Part shown: piece by piece, positions 26,110 through 38,052 of the stretch
How the letters are laid out: the number at the start of each line of letters is the position of its first letter
Position numbering within the stretch: position 1 is the stretch's first letter
Source: Sinorhizobium alkalisoli
Lineage (GTDB): Bacteria; Pseudomonadota; Alphaproteobacteria; Rhizobiales; Rhizobiaceae
Assembly (NCBI RefSeq): GCF_008932245.1
Contig: NZ_CP034909.1
Coordinates: 3,156,001-3,220,000 of the forward strand
Direction of reading: 5' to 3'
DNA length: 64,000 nucleotides
The notes under the pieces: model-generated
Database searches by the model: none
What the model saw: the letters and a program-made list of their open reading frames with translations, nothing else
Told to the model about the DNA's origin: nothing
Translations under genes and position numbers: made by a program

Positions 26110-27327
26110 ATGACATCGCACAAAGACGTGAAAAAGGTCGTTCTCGCCTATTCCGGCGGTCTCGACACCTCGATCATCCTCAAGTGGCTGCAGGCGGAAC
26201 TCGGCGCCGAAGTGGTGACCTTCACCGCCGATCTCGGCCAGGGCGAGGAACTGGAACCGGCGCGCAAGAAGGCCGAGATGCTCGGCATCAAGGAGATCTA
26301 TATCGAAGATGTCCGCGAGGAATTCGTGAAGGACTTCGTCTTCCCGATGTTCCGCGCCAATGCGGTCTATGAGGGCGTCTACCTGCTCGGCACCTCGATC
26401 GCCCGGCCGCTGATCTCCAAGCACCTGATCGACATCGCCCGAAAGACCGGCGCCGATGCGATCGCCCATGGCGCGACCGGCAAGGGCAACGACCAGGTCC
26501 GCTTCGAACTCTCGGCCTATGCGCTGAACCCGGACATCAAGATCATCGCCCCCTGGCGCGACTGGTCGTTCAAGAGCCGCACCGAATTGCTGGAATTCGC
26601 CGAGAAGCACCAGATCCCGGTCGCGAAAGACAAGAAGGGCGAGGCCCCCTTCTCCGTCGACGCCAACCTGTTGCACTCCTCCTCGGAAGGCAAGGTTCTC
26701 GAAGACCCGGCCCAGGAAGCGCCGGAATATGTGCACATGCGCACGATTTCGCCGGAAGCCGCTCCCGATAAGGCGACCATCATCAAGATCGGCTTCGAGC
26801 GCGGCGACGCGGTCTCGATCGACGGCGTTCGCCTGTCGCCGGCAACGCTGCTCGCCAAGCTCAACGACTATGGCCGCGACAACGGCATCGGCCGCCTCGA
26901 CCTTGTCGAGAACCGCTTCGTCGGCATGAAATCGCGCGGCGTCTATGAGACGCCAGGCGGCACGATCCTGCTCGCCGCCCACCGCGCGATCGAGAGCATC
27001 ACACTCGACCGCGGCGCCGCGCATTTGAAGGACGAGCTGATGCCGCGCTATGCCGAGCTCATCTATTACGGCTTCTGGTTCTCGCCGGAGCGCGAGATGC
27101 TGCAGGCGGCGATCGACAAGAGCCAGGAACATGTGGAAGGCGAAGTGACGCTGAAGCTCTACAAGGGCAATGTCATGGTCATAGGCCGCGAGAGCGACAA
27201 GTCGCTCTATTCCGACAAGCTGGTCACCTTCGAGGACGACCAGGGCGCTTACGACCAGAAGGACGCCGCAGGCTTCATCAAGCTCAATGCGCTGCGCCTG
27301 CGCACGCTGGCCGCGCGCAACCGTTGA
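26110..27327 (+). CDS. argG: Argininosuccinate synthase
   Basis: A 405-aa enzyme joining citrulline and aspartate with ATP in arginine synthesis. The PP-loop is [12 protein letters not shown] (residues 11-22). Other family landmarks are [19 protein letters not shown] sequence ([15 protein letters not shown]), APWRDWSF and [20 protein letters not shown] (in two parts). Full length. The start ATG 26110 opens [17 protein letters not shown]; no strong ribosome site is visible. A good terminator follows. Confidence 0.98.
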   Translation: MTSHKDVKKVVLAYSGGLDTSIILKWLQAELGAEVVTFTADLGQGEELEPARKKAEMLGIKEIYIEDVREEFVKDFVFPMFRANAVYEGVYLLGTSIARPLISKHLIDIARKTGADAIAHGATGKGNDQVRFELSAYALNPDIKIIAPWRDWSFKSRTELLEFAEKHQIPVAKDKKGEAPFSVDANLLHSSSEGKVLEDPAQEAPEYVHMRTISPEAAPDKATIIKIGFERGDAVSIDGVRLSPATLLAKLNDYGRDNGIGRLDLVENRFVGMKSRGVYETPGGTILLAAHRAIESITLDRGAAHLKDELMPRYAELIYYGFWFSPEREMLQAAIDKSQEHVEGEVTLKLYKGNVMVIGRESDKSLYSDKLVTFEDDQGAYDQKDAAGFIKLNALRLRTLAARNR

Positions 27328-27347
27328 GTTTGGTAGAGATTTGGAAG

Positions 27348-27381
27348 AAAGCCGCGGCGGAGCGATCCGCCGCGGCTTTTT
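27348..27381 (+). terminator. argG intrinsic terminator
   Basis: AGCCGCGGCGG (27350-27360), loop AGCGAT, CCGCCGCGGCT, then TTTTT to 27381. It may also act for the convergent MFS gene ending at 27391, since AAA flanks the other arm. Confidence 0.88.
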
Positions 27382-27390
27382 GATTGGCAC

Positions 27391-28629
27391 CTATTCCGCC
27401 GCGCCCTGCAGAGGTTCTTCGGCAAGCTCCGGCGCCGTCAGAGGTCTAATTCGAACGGTTCTGCGATACCAGAGATAGCTGGCTATCGAGATCAGCCCGA
27501 AGCCCGGGATGATCGTTCCGAGCGCCAGCACCGGCGCGCCGACGAGAGCGGCGAGCGCGCCGCCGACGAGCCCCGCCCCCATCTGGATGAAGCCCATCAT
27601 CGCCGATGCAGTGCCGGCTATATGCGGGAACGGCGCCATCGCCGCCGTCATCATATAGGGCATGACATAGGCGATGCCGAAGGCATAGAGACCGATCGGC
27701 ACCATCACCGAGAAAAAGCTCGGATCGAGCGCGTGCATGCTGAAGGCCAGGCCGAGGCTCGCCGCACCGATGAAGAAAAGTCCCGCCGGCACCAGCGCCT
27801 GCGGCGTGAAGCGCCGCATCAGGAGCCGCACGGTGACGGTGCCCGAAAAGAAGAGCCCCGATTGCATCAGCATGCCGACGCCAAATTCGGTCGGCGTCAG
27901 GCCCACTTCGCCGATCAGCACGAAGGGCAGCATCGTCGCCCAGGCATAGAGGGCGCCGACCGCGCCGCCGATCACCAGCGTCGAGGAGACGAAGCGGCTG
28001 TCCCTCGACAGTTCGCCATAGGCCCGGAGAATCGGCAGGAGATGCCCCTTGCTGCGATCCGGCGTCGCCGTTTCGGCCATGAAGAACTGCACGGTAATAC
28101 AGGCCATCAGCGCGAAACCGACCATCAGCAAAAAGATCGACCGCCAGCCGAAGAGGCCGAGCGCGATGCCGCCGAGCGTCGGCGAGACGGCGGGCCCGAG
28201 CGCGAGCATCATGCCGATCATGTTCATGAGGCGCGCGGCCGTCGTGCCGGTGAACTGGTCGCGAACGATGGCGCGCGCCACCGTCATGCCGACCGATGCG
28301 CCGATTCCCTGCACGAGCCTTCCGGCCAGCAGCATCGCGACGGACGGAGCAAAGGCCGCCATCAGGCTGCCGGCGAGATAGATCGCCATGAAGATCAAGG
28401 TCGCCCGGCGCCGGCCGATGACGTCGGACAGCGTGCCGGAAACGAGCTGAGCGAAGGCGAAGCCGCCGAAATAGAGCGACAGCGTCATCTTGATCGCCGC
28501 TTCGCTCGAAGAAAAGGCGCGTACGAGGTCCGGCATGGCCGGCGTGTAGAGCGCCATGGAAACGGGGCCGAGCGCCACGAGGAAGGCACCGATGATGCTC
28601 GTGCGCCGCTCGCTCATCCGCAGCGTCAT
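27391..28629 (-). CDS. MFS multidrug efflux transporter, Bcr/CflA family
   Basis: A 412-aa major facilitator protein with 12 predicted helices. The Bcr/CflA drug-efflux signature is clear: LVALGPVSMALYTPAMPDL in the first helix, GTLSDVIGRRRATL (MFS motif A) and RLVQGIGASVGMTVARAIVRD (motif C region). The start overlaps the marR stop by 4 nt (28626-28629), so the pair is one operon. It is probably under control of that MarR protein and the palindrome upstream of marR. Confidence 0.9.
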   Translation of the reverse strand: MTLRMSERRTSIIGAFLVALGPVSMALYTPAMPDLVRAFSSSEAAIKMTLSLYFGGFAFAQLVSGTLSDVIGRRRATLIFMAIYLAGSLMAAFAPSVAMLLAGRLVQGIGASVGMTVARAIVRDQFTGTTAARLMNMIGMMLALGPAVSPTLGGIALGLFGWRSIFLLMVGFALMACITVQFFMAETATPDRSKGHLLPILRAYGELSRDSRFVSSTLVIGGAVGALYAWATMLPFVLIGEVGLTPTEFGVGMLMQSGLFFSGTVTVRLLMRRFTPQALVPAGLFFIGAASLGLAFSMHALDPSFFSVMVPIGLYAFGIAYVMPYMMTAAMAPFPHIAGTASAMMGFIQMGAGLVGGALAALVGAPVLALGTIIPGFGLISIASYLWYRRTVRIRPLTAPELAEEPLQGAAE

Positions 28630-29105
28630 TCGGCCGCTCCCTTGTCCTTGCGGGCAAGGCAGGGATCGAGCCGGCGGAGATTGTCGCGCAGGATCTTCAG
28701 ATTGGCGCGCAGCAGCTCCCGTCCCTCCTCTCCGAGGCCTTCGGTATAGGCGTTCATCATATCGCGCAGGCCTTCGGTCAACGCGGAAAGCAGCGGATCG
28801 GCGCTGTCAGTGACGACGACATTCTTCGCGCGTCGGTCGGCCGGGTCCGGCACACGCACGACGAGCCCCATCGTCTCGAGGCGATCGAGATAGGTCGAGA
28901 GCGTCATCGGCTCGATTCCCATGCGGGTGGCGATTTCCGCCTGCTTGATCCCTTCGGTCGCCGCCACCTGGATCAGGGCCCGCGCCTCGCCCGGGGTGAT
29001 GCCGAGCGCCATCTGATTGACCTTGCGGTCGAAGGCGCCGCGCAACAGGCGGGAGACATCGGTGAGCAGCATTCCGATCGCATCGGAATCGAATTTTGTC
29101 GGCAT
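28626..29105 (-). CDS. MarR family transcriptional regulator
   Basis: A 159-aa winged-helix regulator. The recognition region is GIKQAEIATRMGIEPMTLS (residues about 53-71), followed by the wing RVPDPADRRAKNVVVTDSA with the conserved D-R-R. It heads an operon with the MFS efflux pump. A 37-base operator-like palindrome lies 12 nt upstream of its start, so autorepression relieved by a pump substrate is the likely arrangement, as in other MarR/efflux pairs. Confidence 0.92.
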   Translation of the reverse strand: MPTKFDSDAIGMLLTDVSRLLRGAFDRKVNQMALGITPGEARALIQVAATEGIKQAEIATRMGIEPMTLSTYLDRLETMGLVVRVPDPADRRAKNVVVTDSADPLLSALTEGLRDMMNAYTEGLGEEGRELLRANLKILRDNLRRLDPCLARKDKGAAE

Positions 29106-29116
29106 GAATGGGTTCT

Positions 29117-29153
29117 CAATGGAGATAATAAGGTTTGCTTATCATATCCATTG
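29117..29153 (-). promoter_or_regulatory. MarR operator-like palindrome
   Basis: CAATGGAGATAATAAG and, 5 nt on, CTTATCATATCCATTG form an inverted repeat with 14 of 16 positions matching. On the minus strand it contains TTATTAT, a plausible -10. Position and symmetry fit a MarR dimer site. Confidence 0.7.
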
Positions 29154-29216
29154 AAGGTGCTCAATGCGAGATGGAGAGACGCCGGCTGAGGCAGACGTTC
29201 TGGCGTTTCTAGGGTC

Positions 29217-31047
<1,831 letters not shown>

Positions 31048-31067
<20 letters not shown>

Positions 31068-31698
31068 AGGGCCGGGCAAGCACGACGGCCCGGCCGGATT
31101 TCAGGGAAAGGCGAACGGGGCCTTCCGCCACGTTGGAAATCGTCCGCGACGATCCGAAGGGCAGATGGAAATCGTCGAGCGGATAACGCGCGTTTTCGAT
31201 GGTGAGGCCGGAAAGCTCGGTGAAACCGAGGATCGAGAACAGGCTGCCCTTGGGCAGGTCGATCTCCCGCGACCCCGGCCGCAGCGGCCAGGCCTCTTCC
31301 TCGCCGGAGGTCATGAAGACCGCAAGCCCCTCTTCCGCGAGCGCGGCGAGCCGCAACAAGTGCAGAAAGGCATGGTCGCTACGGGTGCCGCCGAGCGCAC
31401 CGGCAAAGATCAGCGACGTCGCGCCGCGCGAAAGCGCCGCCTCGACGGCGATCTCGCCATCGGTGGCGTTCTTCTCCGCCGGGTATTTTTCCCGCGGCAC
31501 CTCGGCGAATTCCGAAAAGAGCGACTCTTCGGTCGAATCGAAGTCGCCCACCCAGAGGTCCGGCAAGACTTGCAGCGTCCTCGCATGGCGCATGCCGCCG
31601 TCGGCGGCGATAAACCGGCTGCCGGCCAATTGCGCCGTTAGCCGCTCCGTCAGGGTAAGCGCGCCGCCGAGAAGAATTGTGAAGGGTGATTGGCTCAT
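31048..31698 (-). CDS. thiN: Thiamine diphosphokinase
   Basis: A 216-aa thiamine pyrophosphokinase, which makes thiamine diphosphate from thiamine and ATP. Family motifs are FIAADGGMRHA, LPDLWVGDFDSTEESL, EKNATDGEIAVEAAL and GALGGTRSDHAFLHLLRL; the C-terminal substrate-binding part has GSLFSILGFTELSGLTIENARYPL (in parts). The start is ATG 31698 (MSQSPFTILLGGALT); the frame extends 73 codons upstream without homology. A thiamine transporter under a TPP riboswitch lies 0.8 kb away, so imported thiamine could be converted directly to cofactor. The 3' end overlaps the uup start. Confidence 0.88.
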
Positions 31699-31777
31699 GG
31701 CAGAAGCCCATAGCGCAAAGCGGCTCTGAAGGGAAAGGCCCGGCACCGCCGTTTGCGTCCGGTATCCTTCGCCAACG

Positions 31778-32272
31778 TCACTCGCGCGGCTCGGGTTCCG
31801 CGCCATTGTCGGGCCGGAGCAGATCCGCATAGATGCCGGGCGTCGAATCCGGTATTTCCACCGCACCGACGGTGCGCGTGTAGAATTCGGTCGGACCGGC
31901 GCCGCCGATGATCGCATAGGCGTAGCCGGCCGCGCGCATCGCGATCAGGCTTTCAATGAGCAGCGCCTCGCCGATGCCGCGGCCGCGCATCGTCCCATCC
32001 ACTCCGGTAGGGCCGAAGAAGCCGAGCGCGGTCACGTCATGGCAGGCGAATCCGACGAGCGCGCCCTGATGGAGCGCGATATGGATGCGTGTCGGCGTCG
32101 AGGAGAAGGCGGCTTCCGCCTCTCCCGCCCAGCCGGCGCCGAAATGCTCACCCACCCAGCAGACGACGGTCCGGCGCTCGGGCGCCATGGCGCGCCGGAT
32201 CGAGATGTCGGGGCCGAGCCGGCCGGCGCGACTCTCCGGCAGGGCGTAGAGCCGAACGAGCATGTCTGGCAT
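31778..32272 (-). CDS. GNAT family N-acetyltransferase
   Basis: A 164-aa acetyltransferase of the GNAT fold. The acetyl-CoA-binding segment is GVDGTMRGRGIGEALLIESL with the R-G-R-G-I-G pyrophosphate loop, followed by GYAYAIIGGAGPTEFYTRTVGAVEI. Start ATG 32272 is chosen; a TTG one codon earlier is possible. Substrate unknown. It lies 79 nt upstream of thiN on the same strand. Confidence 0.8.
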   Translation of the reverse strand: MPDMLVRLYALPESRAGRLGPDISIRRAMAPERRTVVCWVGEHFGAGWAGEAEAAFSSTPTRIHIALHQGALVGFACHDVTALGFFGPTGVDGTMRGRGIGEALLIESLIAMRAAGYAYAIIGGAGPTEFYTRTVGAVEIPDSTPGIYADLLRPDNGAEPEPRE

Positions 32273-32542
32273 CAACCCATACCCCGCGCCTTGTGACCGG
32301 CCGTCCGTGAACTAACTTCGCCGGTACGTGTTGAACATGTGAGGAAGGCCTCCGCATCTTGATAGCGCAGACGGCGTGCCAAGCGAAAGCCCCTGACGCA
32401 TGGGCCCGAAAATCGGACCGATATTCGAGAAGCTCGGTGCGGAGATTCCAGGAGTTGCAGCGAGCATTGCGCATCTCAAAGACGCGCGGCGCTCCTAAAA
32501 CTGCGCTTGCGTTGACTGCCGCCGGAAGCTAAATCTTGGCCT

Positions 32543-32642
32543 GCTCTAACGGGGTGCCATCCGCCGGCTTTCGGGCGGTGGCTGAGAGGCGTCACGCCAA
32601 CCCGCGGAACCTGATCCGGCTCGTACCGGCGGAGGGATTAGA
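32543..32642 (+). promoter_or_regulatory. TPP riboswitch (THI element)
   Basis: The conserved core of the thiamine diphosphate riboswitch is readable: ACGGGGTGCC (32549-32558), GGCTGAGAGGCG (about 32580-32591), GAACCTGATCCGG and the closing CCGGCGGAGGGATTAG. It lies 60 nt before thiB and should shut off the thiBPQ thiamine importer when TPP is plentiful. Confidence 0.95.
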
Positions 32643-32701
32643 AGCGATCGGACCGAACGCCCTTTTCCCGTGCAGCAAGAACAACAGGGAAGAGGTGCCA
32701 C

Positions 32702-33730
32702 ATGCCCAGTTCATTCCACAGCAAGATAGTCAACCGGCTTGCGATCGCCGCCTTTGCCCTCGCCGCCTCTTCGGCAAGCGCCCTTGCCGCGGAAAAAACG
32801 CTGACGATCTACACCTATGAGAGCTTCATCAGCGAATGGGGCCCGGGCGCCAAGGTCGCCGAGGCTTTCGAGAAGAGTTGCGGCTGCAAGGTCGACTATG
32901 TCGGCGTCGCCGACGGGGTCGAGTTGCTGACGCGGCTGAAGCTCGAGGGTGAAGCCACGAAGGCCGACATCGTCCTCGGACTCGACACCAATCTGGTTGC
33001 CGAAGCCAAGGCCACCGGCTTCTTCGCGCCACACGCCCTCGACACCAAGGGGCTCGAGGTTCCCGGCGATTTTTCCGACGGCGTGTTCATTCCCTATGAC
33101 TACGGCCACTTCGCCGTGGTTTATGACACGGAAGTGCTGAAGGAGCCGCCGAAGAGCCTGAAGGAACTGGTCGAAGGCGATCCGTCGCAGAAGATCGTCA
33201 TCGAGGATCCGCGCACCTCGACGCCCGGCCTCGGCCTGCTGCTCTGGATGAAATCGGTTTATGGCGACGAGGCGGGCGAAGCCTGGGCCAAGCTCAAGGA
33301 TCGTGTTCTGACGGTGACCCCCGGCTGGTCGGAGGCCTACGGACTCTTCACCAAGGGCGAGGCGCCGATGGTGCTTTCCTACACCACCTCGCCCGCCTAC
33401 CATATGGTTGCCGAAAACACCGACCGCTACCAGGCGGCGCCATTCGCCGAGGGCCATTACATCCAGATCGAAGTGGCCGGCATGACGAAGAACGCGGACG
33501 ATCCGGAACTTGCCCGGCAATTTCTCGCCTTCATGATCGGACCCGAATTCCAGTCGATCATTCCGACGACCAACTGGATGCTGCCGGTCGGCGAAACCAG
33601 GGAGCCCCTGCCGGAGGCGTTCGGCAAGCTCGTCCAGCCTGAAAAGACGTTCCTGATGTCGCCCCAAGACGTCGCCGATAACCGCAAGGCCTGGATCGAC
33701 GAGTGGCTGGCGGCGATGAGCCGAAACTGA
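32702..33730 (+). CDS. thiB: Thiamine ABC transporter substrate-binding protein
   Basis: A 342-aa periplasmic thiamine/TPP-binding protein. The signal peptide ends at SASALAA, then [18 protein letters not shown]. Also typical are [11 protein letters not shown], the [16 protein letters not shown] stretch, [17 protein letters not shown] and [10 protein letters not shown]. It is the first gene of the thiBPQ operon behind a TPP riboswitch, in front of which it is placed by AAGAGG 6 nt before the ATG. Confidence 0.95.
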   Translation: MPSSFHSKIVNRLAIAAFALAASSASALAAEKTLTIYTYESFISEWGPGAKVAEAFEKSCGCKVDYVGVADGVELLTRLKLEGEATKADIVLGLDTNLVAEAKATGFFAPHALDTKGLEVPGDFSDGVFIPYDYGHFAVVYDTEVLKEPPKSLKELVEGDPSQKIVIEDPRTSTPGLGLLLWMKSVYGDEAGEAWAKLKDRVLTVTPGWSEAYGLFTKGEAPMVLSYTTSPAYHMVAENTDRYQAAPFAEGHYIQIEVAGMTKNADDPELARQFLAFMIGPEFQSIIPTTNWMLPVGETREPLPEAFGKLVQPEKTFLMSPQDVADNRKAWIDEWLAAMSRN

Positions 33731-33767
33731 GGCCAAGCAGGTTCCGGGAAGTCGCACGCGAATTCCG

Positions 33768-35420
33768 ATGAGAACCTGCAAAGGAATAAGAGCTAAATTG
33801 TTTGCGCGCGAGAACAGGATGACGATTGCCGCCGGGGGCTTGGTCCTCGGCGGCATCCTGCTTTTCGTCGGCCTCGCCGCTGCGGCTCTGCTCGCACACG
33901 GCGGCGCCGATGGCCGCCAGGATCTTTTCGACGCCTATGTCTGGCGCGTCACCCGGTTCACGCTTCTGCAGGCAAGCCTCTCGACCGGACTGTCGATCCT
34001 CTTCGCGATCCCCGTCGCCCGCGCGCTTGCCCGCCAGGCCGCCTTTCCGGGCCGCATCTGGCTGTTGCGGCTGATGGCGCTGCCGCTGGGGCTGCCTGCG
34101 CTGGTCGCCGCGCTCGGCCTGATCGAGGTCTGGGGTCGGCAAGGCTTTCTCAACCGGGCCCTGACGGCCATCGGCATCGTCGCACCAATCAGCATCTACG
34201 GGCTTTTCGGCATCCTTTTGGCCCATGTCTTTTTCAACATGCCGCTGGCCGTGAGGCTTATGCTCGCCGGACTTGAGCGTATCCCGGCCGAATACTGGCG
34301 CACCTCCGCCAATCTTGGCATGGGCTCGTTCGCGATCTTCCGCTTCATCGAATGGCCGGCGATCCGCGGCCTGCTGCCGGGCATTGCCGGCCTCGTCTTC
34401 ATGCTCTGCGCCACCAGCTTCACGCTGGTGCTGACGCTTGGCGGCGGCCCCGCCGCAAGCACCATCGAGGTGGCGATCTACCAGGCGCTGCGTTTCGATT
34501 TCGATCCGCCGCGGGCGATCGCGCTGGCCGGCCTCCAGGTGGCGCTGACCGGTCTTCTGCTTTTCCTCCTCAAATTCGTGGCGCCCCCGCCGGAGGAGGG
34601 CGAGACCAGCGGCAGGGCGATCCGCCGCTTCGACGGTTCTAAAGGCGTTGCGCGCCTTGCCGATCGGATCTGGCTGACCCTTGCGCTGATTTTCGTCGGC
34701 ACACCCTTCGCCGCCATCGCGGCGTCCGGCTTGCGGGCGGATCTGGCCCGGCTGCTTTCCGAACATGCCTTCCACCAGGCACTGCTGACGAGCGCCGCAG
34801 TCGCACTGCCTTCGGCGGCGATCGCCGTCGCAATCGCCGCCCTGATGATCCGCACCCAGCGGCTGGTGCTTTCTCGGCGGCGCCGCGGCATGCCGGCCCG
34901 GTTCTTTGCCGGTACGATCGGCGCCAGCATGTCCTTTATCCTGCTCGCCCCGCCGATCGTGCTCGGCGCCGGGTGGTTCCTGCTGTTGCGCCCCTTCGGC
35001 GACGTCGCCCGCTTCGCCCCCTTGGTCGTTATCGCCATCAATGCGCTGATGGCGCTGCCGTTCGTGCATCGGGTGCTCGCCCCCGCCATGGCCACCCATG
35101 CGGTGCGAACCGAGCGTCTCGCCGCAAGCCTGGGCATAGGCGGCTTCCATCGCCTGCGATGGATCGATTGGCCGCCGCTGCGCAAGGCCTTCTTCACGGC
35201 CTTTTCCTTTGCCCTCGCCCTGTCGCTCGGAGATCTTGGCGCGATCGCGCTTTTCGGTTCGCAGGACCTCGCCACCCTGCCCTGGCTGCTCTATAGCCGC
35301 ATGGGCAGCTACCGCACCGCCGACGCGGCGGGGCTCGCCCTTCTACTCGGCATCCTATGCCTGATCTTCACCATGCTCGGCACGGCGGGGGATGACAGAA
35401 CGCGAGGCCTGCGGACATGA
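33768..35420 (+). CDS. thiP: Thiamine ABC transporter permease
   Basis: A 550-aa fused permease with two copies of the binding-protein-dependent permease domain, about 12 helices. Each half has an EAA-type loop: EYWRTSANLGMGSFAIFRFI in the first and RTERLAASLGIGGFHRLRWID (in parts) in the second. The fusion of two halves in one protein is normal for ThiP. It lies 37 nt after thiB and overlaps thiQ by 4 nt. Confidence 0.94.
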   Translation: MRTCKGIRAKLFARENRMTIAAGGLVLGGILLFVGLAAAALLAHGGADGRQDLFDAYVWRVTRFTLLQASLSTGLSILFAIPVARALARQAAFPGRIWLLRLMALPLGLPALVAALGLIEVWGRQGFLNRALTAIGIVAPISIYGLFGILLAHVFFNMPLAVRLMLAGLERIPAEYWRTSANLGMGSFAIFRFIEWPAIRGLLPGIAGLVFMLCATSFTLVLTLGGGPAASTIEVAIYQALRFDFDPPRAIALAGLQVALTGLLLFLLKFVAPPPEEGETSGRAIRRFDGSKGVARLADRIWLTLALIFVGTPFAAIAASGLRADLARLLSEHAFHQALLTSAAVALPSAAIAVAIAALMIRTQRLVLSRRRRGMPARFFAGTIGASMSFILLAPPIVLGAGWFLLLRPFGDVARFAPLVVIAINALMALPFVHRVLAPAMATHAVRTERLAASLGIGGFHRLRWIDWPPLRKAFFTAFSFALALSLGDLGAIALFGSQDLATLPWLLYSRMGSYRTADAAGLALLLGILCLIFTMLGTAGDDRTRGLRT

Positions 35421-36139
35421 CTTCCGCAGCCGTTATCCTCAGGGACGTAAAGGTGCGCTTCGAAACGACGGTTCTGGCGTTCGACTGCACCGTTCCGGCG
35501 GGAGAGATCGTCGCCGTCGCCGGTCCCTCCGGCTCGGGAAAGTCGACGCTCCTCAACGTCATCGCCGGCTTTGAGGAGCCGGACGAAGGCGAGGTCCGCA
35601 TCTTCGGCGACGACATGGCCGGCCGCCTGCCGGCCAACCGGCCCGTCTCGGTCATCTTTCAGGAAAACAACCTCTTCACGCATCTCGACGTCGCCGCCAA
35701 TGTCGGTTTCGGCATCAGTCCCTCGCTTCGCCTGTGCCGCGGCGATCGCGAGAGGATCGAAGAGGCGCTCGACCGAGTCGGCCTTGCCGGCTTCGGCGAG
35801 CGATTGCCGCCGACGCTTTCCGGCGGCGAACGCCAGAGGGTGTCGCTTGCCCGCGCGCTGGTGCGCCACCGGCCGCTGCTTCTGCTAGACGAGCCCTTCG
35901 CTGCGCTCGACCCCGGCATGCGCGCGGAAATGCGCAACCTGCTTGCCGATCTCCATCACGAGGAGGGCAATACCATCCTGATGATCACGCATCATCCCGA
36001 TGACGTGAGGCTCTTCTCCGACAGCGTGCTTTTCCTCGATCAGGGACATATAGTCGCCCACGATCCGAGCGACCGCTTTCTGGGGCGGCGGGACCTCACG
36101 GCGATCAACCGCTTTCTCGGCCAAGAATCAGGACGATGA
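35417..36139 (+). CDS. thiQ: Thiamine ABC transporter ATP-binding protein
   Basis: A 240-aa ATPase for the ThiB-ThiP importer. Walker A VAGPSGSGKSTLLN, Q-loop VIFQENNLFTHLD, signature LSGGERQRVSLARAL and Walker B LLLLDEPFAALDP are all intact. The ATG overlaps the thiP stop by 4 nt. It closes the operon; I see no clear terminator after it. Confidence 0.95.
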   Translation: MTSAAVILRDVKVRFETTVLAFDCTVPAGEIVAVAGPSGSGKSTLLNVIAGFEEPDEGEVRIFGDDMAGRLPANRPVSVIFQENNLFTHLDVAANVGFGISPSLRLCRGDRERIEEALDRVGLAGFGERLPPTLSGGERQRVSLARALVRHRPLLLLDEPFAALDPGMRAEMRNLLADLHHEEGNTILMITHHPDDVRLFSDSVLFLDQGHIVAHDPSDRFLGRRDLTAINRFLGQESGR

Positions 36140-36442
36140 AATTTAGCACGGCGAAATTTAATCTGCCCTTCGCCACAATTTGACCGCCGGGCTGTGCGAC
36201 GGGCGGAACACCCGGCCGGGTGGACGCGTTACTCGCGCATCCGTTGCTGCGATACCACGGGGCAACTATTTCTATCGGGATCGGCTAGGCAGATGGCGCT
36301 TAAATCGATAGAGCAGGGATCGTAGCTGACGAAACCCTATGCCGGGGAACCCTATCCGGCTGAAAAGGTGGGATTTTTCATCGCTGACGGTAGATGGGAC
36401 TGAGAGCCCGGGCGACTTCGGCGGCTGAGATTGGGCTGAGGC
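36140..36442. other. Intergenic region, no gene
   Basis: About 300 bases without a supported gene between thiQ and the M48 protease gene. Short inverted pieces occur, such as ACACCCGGCCGGGTGG (about 36209-36224), but no terminator with a T-run and no known repeat. Confidence 0.35.
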
Positions 36443-37954
36443 ATGGCAAGGCAGACAGTCACAAACGACTGGTTTCCGGCGTGGCGCGGAGGCAAGACGG
36501 CGCGATCCCTGGTTGTGTTATCCAGTGCCGCGCTGCTCTCCGCCTGCCAATCGCTGATCGAGCAGACCTACGAGCCGACCGTCTCGCCCTCCTCCAATCC
36601 GCAGATCGTCGAGGAAGTGCAGAAGAACGATCCGCGTGCCCAGCTCGGCGCGCGCGAACATCCGCGCATTGTGGCGAGCTACGGCGGCGAATATCGCGAC
36701 GCCAAGACGGAGCGGCTGGTCGCCCGCATCACCGGCGCGCTGACGGCGGTCTCCGAAAACCCGCAACAGTCCTACCGCATCACCATCCTCAATTCTCCGG
36801 CGATCAACGCCTTTGCGCTTCCCGGCGGTTACCTCTACGTGACACGCGGCCTACTGGCGCTTGCCGACGACGCCTCCGAGGTCGCAGCCGTGCTGTCTCA
36901 CGAAATGGCGCATGTCACGGCCAATCACGGCATCCAGCGCCAGCAGCGCGAGGAAGCCGAGGTGATTGCCAGCCGCGTGGTGACCGAAGTGCTCTCCTCC
37001 AATCTCGCCGGCAAACAGGCGCTTGCCCGCGGCAAGCTCAGGCTTGCCGCCTTCTCGCGCAACCAGGAACTGCAGGCGGACGTGATCGGCGTGCGCATGC
37101 TGGGCGAAGCCGGCTATGATCCTTATGCGGCGGCACGCTTCCTCGATTCCATGGCCGCCTATGCCCGCTTTACCGCCGTCGATCCCGTATCGGACCAGAG
37201 CCTCGACTTCCTCTCGAGCCACCCCAATGCGCCGCAACGCGTCGAACTGGCACGCCGTCATGCGCGCGCCTTCGGCCCGGAAGGGACGAGCGGCGACCGC
37301 GGACGCGACTATTATCTCGCCGGCATCGACGGACTGCTCTATGGCGACAGCCCGCAGGAGGGCTACGTGCGCGGGCAGACCTTCCTCCACGGAAAGCTCG
37401 GCATCCGTTTCGACGTTCCGACAGGCTTCCAGATCGACAACAAGGCCGAGGCCGTACTCGCGACCGGGCCGGGCGACGTCGCAATTCGCTTTGACGGTGT
37501 CGCCGACACGGCACGACGCAGCCTGACGGATTACCTGGCCAGCGGCTGGGTCACCGGTCTGCAGCCCGATACGATCAAATCCGTCATGCTCAACGGTCTG
37601 GAGGCGGCGACCGCTTATGCCTCCGCCGACCGCTGGGACTTCGACGTCACGGTGATCCGGATCGACGATCGTATCTACCGGTTCCTGACGGCCGTACCGA
37701 AGGGCTCGGCCGCACTCGAAGCCACCGCGAGCCATTTGCGCAATTCCTTCCGTCGGATGGCTCCGGGAGAGATCAAGTCGCTGAAGCCGCTGCGTATCCG
37801 TGTGGTGACCGTGAAGCCGGGCGAGACCATCGCCACATTGGCCTCGCGCATGATGGGCACCGACCGCAAGCTCGACCTTTTCCGGCTGATCAATGCGATG
37901 CAGGTCACCTCCACCGTCAAGCCGGGCGACAAGGTGAAGATCATCTCCGAGTGA
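36443..37954 (+). CDS. M48 family metalloprotease lipoprotein with C-terminal LysM-like domain
   Basis: A 503-aa predicted lipoprotein. The N-terminus has a lipobox LLSAC (Cys 35). The zinc protease core has HEMAH (AAVLSHEMAHVTANHG, HExxH type) and the third ligand region NQELQADVIGVRML, as in BepA/LoiP-type Ste24 proteases. The C-terminal 50 residues (VVTVKPGETIATLASRMMG ... VKPGDKVKI) look like a LysM peptidoglycan-binding module. It probably works in the periplasm on outer-membrane proteins, tethered to membrane and wall. The protein is longer than E. coli BepA because of a middle region of about 150 residues with no known domain. Confidence 0.85.
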   Translation: MARQTVTNDWFPAWRGGKTARSLVVLSSAALLSACQSLIEQTYEPTVSPSSNPQIVEEVQKNDPRAQLGAREHPRIVASYGGEYRDAKTERLVARITGALTAVSENPQQSYRITILNSPAINAFALPGGYLYVTRGLLALADDASEVAAVLSHEMAHVTANHGIQRQQREEAEVIASRVVTEVLSSNLAGKQALARGKLRLAAFSRNQELQADVIGVRMLGEAGYDPYAAARFLDSMAAYARFTAVDPVSDQSLDFLSSHPNAPQRVELARRHARAFGPEGTSGDRGRDYYLAGIDGLLYGDSPQEGYVRGQTFLHGKLGIRFDVPTGFQIDNKAEAVLATGPGDVAIRFDGVADTARRSLTDYLASGWVTGLQPDTIKSVMLNGLEAATAYASADRWDFDVTVIRIDDRIYRFLTAVPKGSAALEATASHLRNSFRRMAPGEIKSLKPLRIRVVTVKPGETIATLASRMMGTDRKLDLFRLINAMQVTSTVKPGDKVKIISE

Positions 37955-38052
37955 AACGCACCGGCCGGAAAATCAGAACCAATTTTCGGAAGGCTGGATG
38001 AGCCGATTCAAAGTCACGACGCCACGTGCCATGCCATGCCTGGCGCACGTGC

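Noticed and set aside
33558..35150. 530-codon minus-strand frame
   Set aside because: Antisense to thiP; extremely Gln/Glu/Arg-rich with no domain.
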